Positions 1 through 4,945 of a stretch of 6,678 nucleotides of DNA are shown piece after piece. The number at the start of each line of letters is the position of its first letter. Positions within the stretch are counted from its first letter, which is position 1. The DNA comes from Candidatus Moranbacteria bacterium GW2011_GWE2_36_40. GTDB lineage: Bacteria > Patescibacteriota > Minisyncoccia > Moranbacterales > GWC2-37-73. Under the pieces are notes generated by a model. That model made no database searches. It saw only the letters and a program-made list of their open reading frames with translations, and was not told the DNA's origin. The position numbers and the translations under genes are program-made. The stretch is from assembly GCA_000991645.1 (NCBI GenBank), contig LBRX01000054.1, forward strand, positions 1 through 6,678. The letters are read 5' to 3'.

Positions 1-1
1 A

Positions 2-322
2 ACCACCGAGCAAGGAGCCAATCAAATTGGCGATGTTGCCTTCACAATTGACGATGAATTTGCTTTGAAAAATCAAGCGCGAGAAATGGCCATTGAGAAA
101 GCCAAGGAAAAAGCCGAAATGATTGCAAAGCAGACTGGCATGAAGTTAGGACCGATAAAAAATGTTGCAGAAAATTCTGATTTGTTTGCGAATCCAGTCT
201 ATTCAAATGCTAAAATGGACATGGCAGCCGGAAGTGGCAAGGAGGAAATTTCTTCGCCTGAAATCCAGGCAGGACAAAATGAAATAAGGATTGATGTTAC
301 GCTGACTTATGATGTGAAATAG
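2..322 (+). CDS. SIMPL domain (DUF541/YggE-like) protein, C-terminal part
   Basis: The reading frame is open from the window edge, so the N-terminus lies outside and only about 106 residues are visible. They match the last third of SIMPL-domain proteins. An FTIDDE segment is followed by the family's Ala/Lys-rich helix (QAREMAIEKAKEKAEMIAKQ), then a TGMKLGPIKNV strand, a low-complexity Asn/Ala/Met/Ser linker, and a final strand pair EIRIDVTLTYDVK. Family members are usually exported or membrane-anchored proteins of about 220-260 residues; their biochemical role is poorly defined, with links to stress and envelope functions. The internal TTG at 65 should not be taken as the start, because the domain continues upstream of it. 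A terminator follows 33 nt after the stop, so this is the last gene of its transcript. Confidence 0.85.
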   Translation, partial: TTEQGANQIGDVAFTIDDEFALKNQAREMAIEKAKEKAEMIAKQTGMKLGPIKNVAENSDLFANPVYSNAKMDMAAGSGKEEISSPEIQAGQNEIRIDVTLTYDVK

Positions 323-355
323 TTTAGAGTAGATTTTTTATTAAAATGCTTTACT

Positions 356-377
356 AGAGCCTCAAAAGGCTCTTTTT
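356..377 (+). terminator. Rho-independent terminator after the SIMPL gene
   Basis: The 6-bp stem AGAGCC/GGCTCT (356-361 with 368-373) has a TCAAAA loop and runs straight into TTTT. It ends the SIMPL-domain transcript and separates it from the promoter at 432. Confidence 0.8.
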
Positions 378-431
378 GGTTGTTTTAAAAATGTAAAAAG
401 GCTTAAATAAGCCAAGTATTACTACTCATGG

Positions 432-460
432 TTGACTGGGATTGTAAGACATGCTATTAT
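432..460 (+). promoter_or_regulatory. Sigma70-type promoter of the 3D-domain gene (extended -10)
   Basis: TTGACT at 432-437 and TATTAT at 455-460 are separated by exactly 17 nt. A TGC directly before the -10 hexamer makes it an extended -10 promoter. Transcription should begin near 467, leaving a leader of about 80 nt before the ATG at 546. The leader contains a hairpin. Confidence 0.75.
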
Positions 461-490
461 ACTCGGTTGACTATTGAATGGATTGTTGAC

Positions 491-524
491 CCAGTTTATT
501 TGCAATGTGCAAGGCAAATACTGG
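491..524 (+). other. Leader hairpin upstream of the 3D-domain gene
   Basis: CCAGT (491-495) pairs with ACTGG (520-524), and ATTTGC (498-503) pairs with GCAAAT (514-519). Together they give 11 bp with a two-nucleotide TT bulge and a 10-nt loop. No U-tract follows, so it is not a terminator. It ends 21 nt before the ATG at 546 and could affect mRNA stability or initiation. That role is inference. Confidence 0.45.
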
Positions 525-545
525 TTAAGAAGTAAAATTTATTAA

Positions 546-626
546 ATGCGTATAATCAGGCTTGTTGTAGCCTTGCTAGTAATGTTAGCAGTAATGCTTC
601 CATTTGTAACACTGGCAAGCGAATAA
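546..626 (+). pseudogene. Severed signal peptide of the 3D-domain protein (in-frame TAA)
   Basis: ATG at 546 opens a 26-codon frame, MRIIRLVVALLVMLAVMLPF followed by VTLASE and TAA at 624-626. It has a basic start, a long hydrophobic core and a plausible TLA|SE cleavage site: a complete Sec signal peptide. The frame is the same as that of the 3D-domain ORF. Reading through TAA gives NFFFPAPALADVAVEEE and then the 3D protein, with a second cleavage-like site, ALA|D. One base change at 624 would restore a single export-competent 176-residue product. The stop may be a real mutation, a strain variant or an assembly error. The Shine-Dalgarno site is weak (AAGAAG near 527-532). It is unlikely to be an independent gene. 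Confidence 0.6.
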
Positions 627-665
627 AATTTCTTTTTCCCAGCCCCAGCTCTTGCTGATGTTGCT

Positions 666-1076
666 GTGGAAGAGGAAACTGTTACTCCAGTTGTTGTTGG
701 GCCTGTGAAAACAGAGCAGGAAATCAAAAATGAAGCAATTTTGGCAAAATGGAAGCTGAAACAATCTGAGAAGTGGAATAATCTTCCAAAAGAAAAGTTT
801 GTGATCAATGCTTCTGCCTATACTGCTTCTGCTGATGAATGCGATAATGATCTTGGCATAACTGCTTCTGGAATCAAGGTTAAAAAGAAAAGAACGATTG
901 CTTGTCCTCCTGAGTTTCCTTTTGGTGCCAAGTTGAGCATCGAAGGATATGGAACATTTGTCTGTGAAGATCGTGGTGGGGCAATCAAAGGAAATCACAT
1001 TGATATTTATATGGAAACTAAATCCGAAGCGTTTGCTTTTGGACGAAGAAACCTTATAGCTCAAGTAGTAGAGTAA
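666..1076 (+). CDS. 3D (Asp-Asp-Asp) domain protein, likely cell-wall acting
   Basis: From the GTG at 666 the product has 136 residues. Residues 1-45 are a charged linker. The 3D domain spans about 46-134: AYTASADECD, then GITASGIKV, the CPPEFPFGAKLSIEGYG strand pair, and the signature CEDRGGAIKGNHIDIYM with Asp102 and Asp113, followed by AFGRR. This is a double-psi beta-barrel fold found in MltA-type lytic transglycosylases and in Sps/YabE-type wall proteins. Peptidoglycan cleavage outside the membrane is the usual inference. Cys59, Cys80 and Cys100 recur in the family as I remember it. No Shine-Dalgarno site precedes the GTG. The natural start is probably the ATG at 546, whose signal peptide is separated by an in-frame TAA; from the GTG alone the protein would stay in the cytoplasm. 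The gene is monocistronic, between its own promoter and the terminator at 1082. Confidence 0.8.
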   Translation: MEEETVTPVVVGPVKTEQEIKNEAILAKWKLKQSEKWNNLPKEKFVINASAYTASADECDNDLGITASGIKVKKKRTIACPPEFPFGAKLSIEGYGTFVCEDRGGAIKGNHIDIYMETKSEAFAFGRRNLIAQVVE

Positions 1077-1081
1077 TATAT

Positions 1082-1109
1082 AAAACACCCCGATTAATCG
1101 GGGTGTTTT
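1082..1109. terminator. Perfect palindromic bidirectional terminator
   Basis: The 28-nt segment is a perfect inverted repeat: AAAACACCCCGATT is followed at once by its reverse complement. It forms a GC-rich stem with an A-tract on one side and TTTT on the other, so it can stop transcription from either direction. It follows the 3D gene by 5 nt. Confidence 0.9.
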
Positions 1110-1168
1110 GCGTTTAATGCTTGGATTGACGATGGTGATAATTATTGGTAAGCTTATATAAGTTAAAA

Positions 1169-1239
1169 GGTCCGATGGCCGAGTGGTTAGGCAGCGGTTT
1201 GCAAAACCGTCCACAGCAGTTCAAGTCTGCTTCGGACCT
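1169..1239 (+). tRNA. tRNA-Cys (anticodon GCA)
   Basis: The acceptor stem GGTCCGA (1169-1175) pairs with TCGGACC (1232-1238). The discriminator is U (1239), as is characteristic of tRNA-Cys. The anticodon arm GCGGT/ACCGT holds loop TTGCAAA with anticodon GCA at 1201-1203. The T arm AGCAG/CTGCT carries loop TTCAAGT, and a GAGTGGTTAGGC segment supplies the D arm. The 3' CCA is not encoded: TCAA follows the acceptor stem. It lies 12 nt before tRNA-Leu and is probably co-transcribed with it. Confidence 0.95.
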
Positions 1240-1251
1240 CAAAATATTAAT

Positions 1252-1338
1252 GCCCGGATGGTGAAATTGGTATACACTAGGGACTTAAAATCCCTCGGGA
1301 GCAATCCCATGCGAGTTCGAGTCTCGCTCCGGGCACCA
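1252..1338 (+). tRNA. tRNA-Leu (anticodon UAA)
   Basis: The acceptor stem GCCCGGA (1252-1258) pairs with TCCGGGC (1328-1334). The discriminator is A and the CCA is encoded at 1336-1338. The anticodon arm AGGGA/TCCCT holds loop CTTAAAA with anticodon TAA at 1286-1288, reading UUA/UUG. The long variable arm with a GGGA/TCCC stem (around 1297-1308) marks a class II tRNA. The T arm is GCGAG/CTCGC with loop TTCGAGT. Unlike its neighbour tRNA-Cys, it has a templated CCA. Confidence 0.96.
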
Positions 1339-1375
1339 CGTAAAATTCGCTTTGCTCATCACGTGGCACAGCAAG

Positions 1376-1409
1376 AAAAAAAAGAGCATCATTGCTCTTT
1401 TTTGTTTTT
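1376..1409. terminator. Bidirectional terminator shared by the tRNAs and the UDG gene
   Basis: GAGCA (1384-1388) pairs with TGCTC (1393-1397) around the loop TCAT. The stem is extended by A-tract 1376-1383 against T-tract 1398-1403, with more T residues to 1409. It works for the plus-strand tRNAs and, read on the minus strand, for the glycosylase gene. The stop codon of that gene (TGA, complement of 1389-1391) sits in the hairpin loop. Confidence 0.85.
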
Positions 1410-1970
1410 CAATAAAGTTGGAATTTTTGCGAAATCTTCTTCAAAAAGTGTGCGTGTTTTTTTGTTAATGCGCGCGGCGGCTGGATGGTGGAGTGGAAAA
1501 ATCTTCAGCTCTCCTAATTTTGGAATTTTTATTTTTAAAATTTTTCCGTGCACTTCGGAAATTTTAGTGTCGGGAACAAAACTGTTGAGTGCATATTTTC
1601 CAAGGGTCACAATTATCTTTGGCTGAATTATTTCAATTTGTTTTTTAAGCCATGGCCAACATTCTTTAACTTCTTCTGGCAGGGGATCCCGATTTTCCGG
1701 TGGACGACATTTACAGATATTAGTTAGGTAAACATCTTCACGTTTTATTTTTATACTCGCTAACATTTTATCTAAAATTCTTCCACTGCTGCCAACAAAG
1801 GGAACGCCAAGCTCATCCTCTTTTTTCCCAGGCGCTTCGCCGATAAATATTATTTTTGCATCAGGATTGCCAGCACCAAAAACAACGTGCCCGCGATTTG
1901 CACATAATGCACACTGGGAACATCTCAGTATTTTATTGTTTAATTTTATTAATTTTTCTGATTTAGTCAT
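1389..1970 (-). CDS. Family 4 uracil-DNA glycosylase (4Fe-4S)
   Basis: The 193-residue product removes uracil from DNA and starts base-excision repair. The usual family length is about 190-220. Numbered from the ATG at 1970, CSQC (Cys17 and Cys20), then Cys88 in KCRPPENRDP and Cys104, 16 residues later, give the four cluster ligands of family 4. Motif A is GEAPGKKEDELGVPFVG at about 44-60, and the motif B histidines are in LHHPAA near 160-165. A TTG eight codons upstream (1994) would also open the frame, but the ATG start MTKSEKL fits the family N-terminus better. No clear Shine-Dalgarno site or promoter is visible upstream. The preceding 181 nt are a palindromic element, so the gene is either co-transcribed from the Lrp promoter or uses a promoter I cannot see. 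Confidence 0.92.
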   Translation of the reverse strand: MTKSEKLIKLNNKILRCSQCALCANRGHVVFGAGNPDAKIIFIGEAPGKKEDELGVPFVGSSGRILDKMLASIKIKREDVYLTNICKCRPPENRDPLPEEVKECWPWLKKQIEIIQPKIIVTLGKYALNSFVPDTKISEVHGKILKIKIPKLGELKIFPLHHPAAARINKKTRTLFEEDFAKIPTLLKNKKEQ

Positions 1971-1979
1971 ATTCGCGAA

Positions 1980-2155
1980 ATAACCAAGATACAAATTACA
2001 AGAAACAAATAAATTTTAATAATCAATAATCAAAATAAAATGTGGGCCTGGATTCCGGATCTGCTGTTCAGAATAACAAAAAAAGTATTTTGTTTTGATT
2101 ATTGCTTTTTGTGTTTCGGTTATTATTTGGAAATCGGTGCTTGTTTCTTGGTTAT
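1980..2155. repeat. Imperfect long inverted repeat (MITE/REP-like) between UDG and phosphoesterase
   Basis: Outer arms ATAACCAAGATACAA (1980-1994) and TTGTTTCTTGGTTAT (2141-2155) pair at 14 of 15 positions. Inner arms at 2024-2041 (CAATAATCAAAATAAAAT) and 2087-2104 pair at 17 of 18. The whole intergenic region is therefore close to palindromic. Its centre (2048-2076) holds another small imperfect palindrome that begins CTGGATTCCGGATC. The right arm includes the phosphoesterase stop codon (2152-2154). The left arm begins 10 nt before the glycosylase start. Confidence 0.7.
2048..2076. repeat. REP-like palindrome inside the larger inverted repeat
   Basis: The sequence begins CTGGATTCCGGATC and ends TTCAGAATAAC. 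ATTCCGGA and TTCAGAAT pair at seven of eight positions, counting one G-T. It resembles the widespread REP-type word TGGATTCC...GGAATGACA in degenerate form. The likeness is from memory of such elements and needs a genome-wide count. Confidence 0.4.
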
Positions 2156-2685
2156 TGTGATAATCTATTTATCAAAATCAGTTGAAATTTGTAATCTTTA
2201 TCATCCCAAACTGCAAAAGTCGGGGGATAATATTGGTTGGCGACATTGCCCGGGTTTAGCATCTCGCATTCTTTAATGTTTCCATAGCGCTCGCCTTGAA
2301 CAATTTCAGTCCAGGGTTTATGGGTGTGGCCATAAAAAACATAATCGAATTTTCCTTCTTCGGCAAGTTTGCGAGCATATTCTGGAAAATGTACAAAGGC
2401 TATTTTTTTGTTGGCAATTTCAACTTCGCCGTGTTTGGAAAAAATATTAATTGATTTGTATTTTCCATCAGCGAATGGATAATCTGCCGCGTGTCCGCGA
2501 TCCATGTTGCCAAAGGTCCAAAAAATGTCGCCCGCAAAATTTTCACGAAGGTAGTCCAGCGTTTCAATTTCCGCCAAGTCGCCGCAGTGAATCAATTTTT
2601 CAATTTTATTCTCGCGACAATAATCCAAAACCTTTGTTATGTTTGGAATATTGTCATGCGTGTCTGATATGATTGCTACTTTCAT
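2152..2685 (-). CDS. Metallophosphoesterase, YfcE/MJ0936 type
   Basis: The 177-residue product has the normal size for this calcineurin-like family of phosphodiesterases. The dinuclear metal site is complete: Asp8 and His10 in SDTHDN, Asp36 in HCGDL, Asn60 in GNMD, His99 in FVHF, and His120 and His122 in YGHTH, followed by LNPGNV. The usual HG of motif IV is replaced by HFP, keeping the histidine. The physiological substrate is unknown; family members hydrolyse bis-pNPP and some cyclic nucleotides in vitro. The ATG at 2685 (MKVAIISDTH) fits the family start exactly; an extension to 2745 would run into the Lrp gene. It begins 13 nt after the Lrp stop with an A-rich leader and no Shine-Dalgarno site, so it is probably co-transcribed with Lrp. 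Confidence 0.92.
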   Translation of the reverse strand: MKVAIISDTHDNIPNITKVLDYCRENKIEKLIHCGDLAEIETLDYLRENFAGDIFWTFGNMDRGHAADYPFADGKYKSINIFSKHGEVEIANKKIAFVHFPEYARKLAEEGKFDYVFYGHTHKPWTEIVQGERYGNIKECEMLNPGNVANQYYPPTFAVWDDKDYKFQLILINRLSQ

Positions 2686-2698
2686 AATTTTTTTATTT

Positions 2699-3805
2699 TC
2701 AGTAATAAATATCTTCCTCGGTTGCTTTTTGTGCGCCATCCTCACTGAGTTCTTCTGTTGTTTCTTTTGTATCCGAAACTTTCTTTGCAGAAGTTTTTTT
2801 ATTTTTCAATTCGTAATCATCAAGCAGCTCTGGGTATTCTATCGCCATTTGGGTGAATTTGTCCATTTGATAGACTTCGTTGATTTCGACTTGGCGGATG
2901 ATGTCGGCGAAATGGTTTTTTATTTCGCGCATGATGTCGCGAAGTTGCTCTCTGTTTTCAACTTCAAAATCCAAAAGTAGTTCCCAGTTTCCCATACCCT
3001 TCACATAATTAATGATGTTTGGATGAAGGCAACAAAACGTATATAGGTCGTCAATGCGTTTTTCATCGAATTGCACGATCTTGAAACAATTTCTATATAG
3101 CAGCAGTCCTGCTTTTTGATAATCAAGGGTAAAAGTTATCTTTGTGATGACGCCATTTCTTTCCAGTTTGTTGTAGTGCTTGTGCACGAGTCCGACAGAG
3201 ACGCTGAGAATCTTGGCGATTTTGGTAAATTCCATGCGGCCATCAATTTGGAGTAATGAAAGAATTTTGCGGTCGTTTTCAGTGAGCTTTATTTTTTCGG
3301 TGGTGCCACCGGAAACGGCGAATTTTTGAAATTCATTTTTTTGGTCGACCAGATAAGTTCGTGGAAATTTCATAAAGCCCAAGCCAATAAAAATGTCACT
3401 CATAGTGATGTGCTGGCCAAATTTGGAAAAGATGTTTTGAAGAAGCTGATTATGATGGAACAGATCCTTGGCAATTATTCCAATCAGCACGTCGGCATAA
3501 CCATCAGTGCGTTGGATGATGGGGATGTTCATATTTGAATTGAAATAATCATATATTTCAGTTTCTTTTTCTTTGGACAAACCTGCGAATTTGAGCCAAT
3601 AGCCCCAAAAGAAGGAATAATCGGCTTTGTCATAGTCAATAAAAGCCCAAAAGTGCTTGACGATGCCTTTTTCTTGCAACTGCTCGACGTGGTACTTCAC
3701 AACCTGTGGAGTTGAGCCAATAACGCGTGCAATCTCAGAAAAACTAGCTCTGCCATCTTTGTCCAGTTCAAAGAGTATTTTTTTGTCGATTTCTGATAGG
3801 TTCAT
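2699..3805 (-). CDS. Double-module Lrp/AsnC-family transcriptional regulator
   Basis: At 368 residues this is more than twice a standard Lrp (about 150). It contains two complete Lrp-like units. The first has a winged helix at about 4-50 (IDKKILFELDKDGRASFSEI) and a sensor-like region at 55-150. The second has a helix-turn-helix at about 175-222 (ENDRKILSLLQIDGRMEFTK) and an alpha/beta RAM-like domain at 223-315. Residues 330-368 form a charged tail (Lys/Ser/Thr, then Glu-rich) that is probably disordered. The tandem arrangement could mimic an Lrp dimer in a single chain. Ligand and targets are unknown. The start ATG at 3805 follows an A/T leader without a Shine-Dalgarno site. The promoter at 3832-3860 is back to back with that of the receiver gene, so auto- and cross-regulation of that pair is a reasonable inference. 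Confidence 0.88.
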   Translation of the reverse strand: MNLSEIDKKILFELDKDGRASFSEIARVIGSTPQVVKYHVEQLQEKGIVKHFWAFIDYDKADYSFFWGYWLKFAGLSKEKETEIYDYFNSNMNIPIIQRTDGYADVLIGIIAKDLFHHNQLLQNIFSKFGQHITMSDIFIGLGFMKFPRTYLVDQKNEFQKFAVSGGTTEKIKLTENDRKILSLLQIDGRMEFTKIAKILSVSVGLVHKHYNKLERNGVITKITFTLDYQKAGLLLYRNCFKIVQFDEKRIDDLYTFCCLHPNIINYVKGMGNWELLLDFEVENREQLRDIMREIKNHFADIIRQVEINEVYQMDKFTQMAIEYPELLDDYELKNKKTSAKKVSDTKETTEELSEDGAQKATEEDIYY

Positions 3806-3831
3806 TTTTTAAATTTTATCATTATATTGCC

Positions 3832-3860
3832 ATTATAGTACATTATTACTAAAAAAGCAA
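3832..3860 (-). promoter_or_regulatory. Promoter of the Lrp-phosphoesterase unit
   Basis: Read on the minus strand, TTGCTT (complement of 3855-3860) and TATAAT (complement of 3832-3837) are 17 nt apart. Transcription would begin near 3825, giving a leader of about 20 nt to the ATG at 3805. Confidence 0.7.
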
Positions 3861-3868
3861 GCTACGTA

Positions 3869-3897
3869 TTGATATTTTATCCAAAATGCTGTATACT
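3869..3897 (+). promoter_or_regulatory. Promoter of the atypical receiver unit
   Basis: TTGATA (3869-3874) and TATACT (3892-3897) are 17 nt apart. The predicted start near 3904 leaves a leader of about 132 nt before the ATG at 4036. The -35 box lies 8 nt from that of the divergent Lrp promoter, so one bound protein could act on both. Confidence 0.75.
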
Positions 3898-3900
3898 ACG

Positions 3901-4035
3901 TTGTTAAGATAAAACAGGGAAAAGGAATTTTAACAAACAGCTCTTTAAAAATCACCTCAAAAAATAGATCTCACAACGACACGGATCTGCCTCTTCGGCA
4001 GAACGATTACGGAATGTGAGAACAAGGAGTTTATC
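3901..4035 (+). promoter_or_regulatory. Structured 5' leader with boxA-like motif
   Basis: Hairpin 1: TTGTTAAGAT (3901-3910) pairs with ATTTTAACAA (3927-3936), 10 bp with one G-U, starting at the expected transcription start. GCTCTTTAAAA at 3940-3950 closely resembles the boxA antitermination element of rRNA leaders. Hairpin 2: CTCACA (3970-3975) pairs with TGTGAG (4015-4020), enclosing an inner stem TCTGCC/GGCAGA (3986-3991 with 3997-4002). Between the stems lie two similar strands, ACGACACGGA and ACGATTACGGA, forming a purine-rich internal loop. A strong Shine-Dalgarno AAGGAG (4024-4029) comes 4 nt after hairpin 2 and 6 nt before the ATG. No known riboswitch class matches. Whether this is an antitermination or translational control leader is inference. 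Confidence 0.55.
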
Positions 4036-4566
4036 ATGAAAAAGGTTCTCGTAATAGACGACACGAATTTTCAGAGAGAAGCGGCAGCAGCGCAGTTGAC
4101 AGGAAAAGTTGAACTGAAAATAGTTGGAAATTTCAGGGAAGCCGAGGGAGCAATCATGAAAAATTCCTATGACTATGTTCTTACTGACCTGATGATGCCG
4201 GCAGAAGACATTGGTGGTACACCAGAAGCAAAAAAAGAAGTTGGCAATCCTACTCCGTATGGATTTCCAATTGCAATGCTTGCGTTGAAACACGGTGCAA
4301 AAAAAGTTGCAATCGTATCTAACGGTCAGTATGACGCCAATCATCACACACACCCAGTATTTGGAGCATGTGATTATCTCACTGGCAGGATAACAGATCA
4401 GCTGTTTGTATTCGCCGGCTATAATTGCCCCACAATGAATAAAAAAGATTTGCCTGGCGTCGAAAAGCCATGGAATTTCAAGGATTGGGGATTTGTGTTT
4501 AGTTGCCTAGAAGATGGTGAGTATAAAGAAAAGCTTGAAGAAGATGATGAAGAAATACTTCTTTAA
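4036..4566 (+). CDS. Atypical receiver-like protein with NHHTHP motif (no output domain)
   Basis: The N-terminus is receiver-like: VLVIDDT with Asp8 and Asp9, and YVLTDLMMP with Asp51 in the phosphoacceptor position. The rest departs from CheY. After MMP comes an insert (about 55-75), then PYGFPIAMLALKHGAKKVAI and a His-rich stretch, DANHHTHPVFGACD (100-113). KPW at 144-146 can fill the role of the conserved Lys-Pro of receivers. At 176 residues it is about 50 longer than a receiver, with an acidic tail (EKLEEDDEEILL) and no DNA-binding or enzymatic output domain. I recall similar proteins with a P-x-GF...GAK...NHHxHP pattern as hypothetical genes in CPR genomes; I cannot check this here. The His cluster may bind metal. 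AAGGAG 6 nt upstream fixes the start. It is the first gene of a unit with a long leader. Confidence 0.7.
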   Translation: MKKVLVIDDTNFQREAAAAQLTGKVELKIVGNFREAEGAIMKNSYDYVLTDLMMPAEDIGGTPEAKKEVGNPTPYGFPIAMLALKHGAKKVAIVSNGQYDANHHTHPVFGACDYLTGRITDQLFVFAGYNCPTMNKKDLPGVEKPWNFKDWGFVFSCLEDGEYKEKLEEDDEEILL

Positions 4567-4720
4567 ATTCAGTAAATATAATTAAGGGAGGTGGTTAAAA
4601 ATTTAAGGCAAGAGGAGAAAATTTTTCTCTCGCCTCTCTCATTGAGCCCGTCAAGGAGGCTGGCTCATAGGAGAAGGAGTTCATTGAAAATTAAATAGTT
4701 CATTAAGAAAGGAGAAAGTT
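4567..4720 (+). promoter_or_regulatory. Structured 154-nt spacer with surplus Shine-Dalgarno-like tracts
   Basis: No convincing gene lies here. AAGGGAGGT (4584-4592), AAGGAGG (4653-4659), AGGAGAAGGAG (4669-4679) and AAAGGAG (4708-4714) are all ribosome-site-like; only the last is placed before a start codon, 6 nt ahead of ATG 4721. Two hairpins can form. In one, AAGGCAAGAG (4605-4614) pairs with CTCTCGCCTC (4627-4636) at eight of ten positions. In the other, TGAGCC (4643-4648) pairs with GGCTCA (4662-4667), with an AAGGAGG tract in its loop. Neither is followed by a U-tract, so the receiver transcript probably continues into the membrane-protein gene. Confidence 0.45.
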
Positions 4721-4945
4721 ATGAAAAATGTTTTATTGGTATTTATTGGGTTGGTAAGCATTGTTGGACTGCTGGCATTCTCGCATGCTTTCGGACAAGT
4801 TCCTTTGGGCAATGAGGAGAAGATCGCGCTTGATTATTTGGTAATGAAAATTTGCGCAAGTGTTGCAACAATCTCATTGCTGATAATTCTTGCAGCCGAT
4901 TTTTCCAAGAAGACTAGGGAGCTTTTAAAAAAAGTTCTTGGTTAG
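4721..4945 (+). CDS. Small two-segment membrane protein, function unknown
   Basis: The 74-residue product has an N-terminal hydrophobic segment at about 4-24 (VLLVFIGLVSIVGLLAFSHA). This is either a signal peptide, with a possible cut near AFG|Q, or a first membrane helix. A polar stretch GNEEK follows. A second hydrophobic segment runs at about 44-59 (ICASVATISLLIILAA), and the tail is basic, KKTRELLKKVLG. The topology could be a hairpin with a cytoplasmic basic end. No family is recognised. AAAGGAG 6 nt before the ATG is a strong ribosome site, which supports a real gene. It lies 154 nt after the receiver gene on the same strand without a terminator between them, so they may form one transcript that ends at the hairpin at 4985. 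Confidence 0.65.
   Translation: MKNVLLVFIGLVSIVGLLAFSHAFGQVPLGNEEKIALDYLVMKICASVATISLLIILAADFSKKTRELLKKVLG

Noticed and set aside
1126..1160. Possible tRNA promoter: TTGACG 1126-1131 with TATATA 1155-1160
   Set aside because: The spacer is 23 nt, outside the normal range, and the hexamer at the proper 17-nt distance (TAAGCT) is poor.
585..1214. Long minus-strand reading frame of 209 codons, and another at 542-808
   Set aside because: They lie antisense to the well-supported 3D-domain gene, run into tRNA-Cys in one case, and encode low-complexity Ser/Phe/Ile sequence.
1183..1626. Plus-strand frame of 147 codons
   Set aside because: It crosses both tRNAs and is antisense to the glycosylase gene, which has full family motifs.
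3970..4020. Guanidine-II (mini-ykkC) riboswitch, suggested by four ACGA/ACGG words
   Set aside because: In that class the ACGR words are the terminal loops of two small tandem hairpins. Here they face each other in an internal loop of one hairpin.
3952..4353. Minus-strand frame of 133 codons and the plus-strand frames at 2040, 2451, 2639 and 3326
   Set aside because: They overlap recognised genes in other frames and show no family features or ribosome sites.
4591..4698. Possible 35-codon ORF from GTG 4591
   Set aside because: The Shine-Dalgarno-like tract abuts the GTG with no spacing, and the product is a basic, low-complexity sequence overlapping two hairpins.
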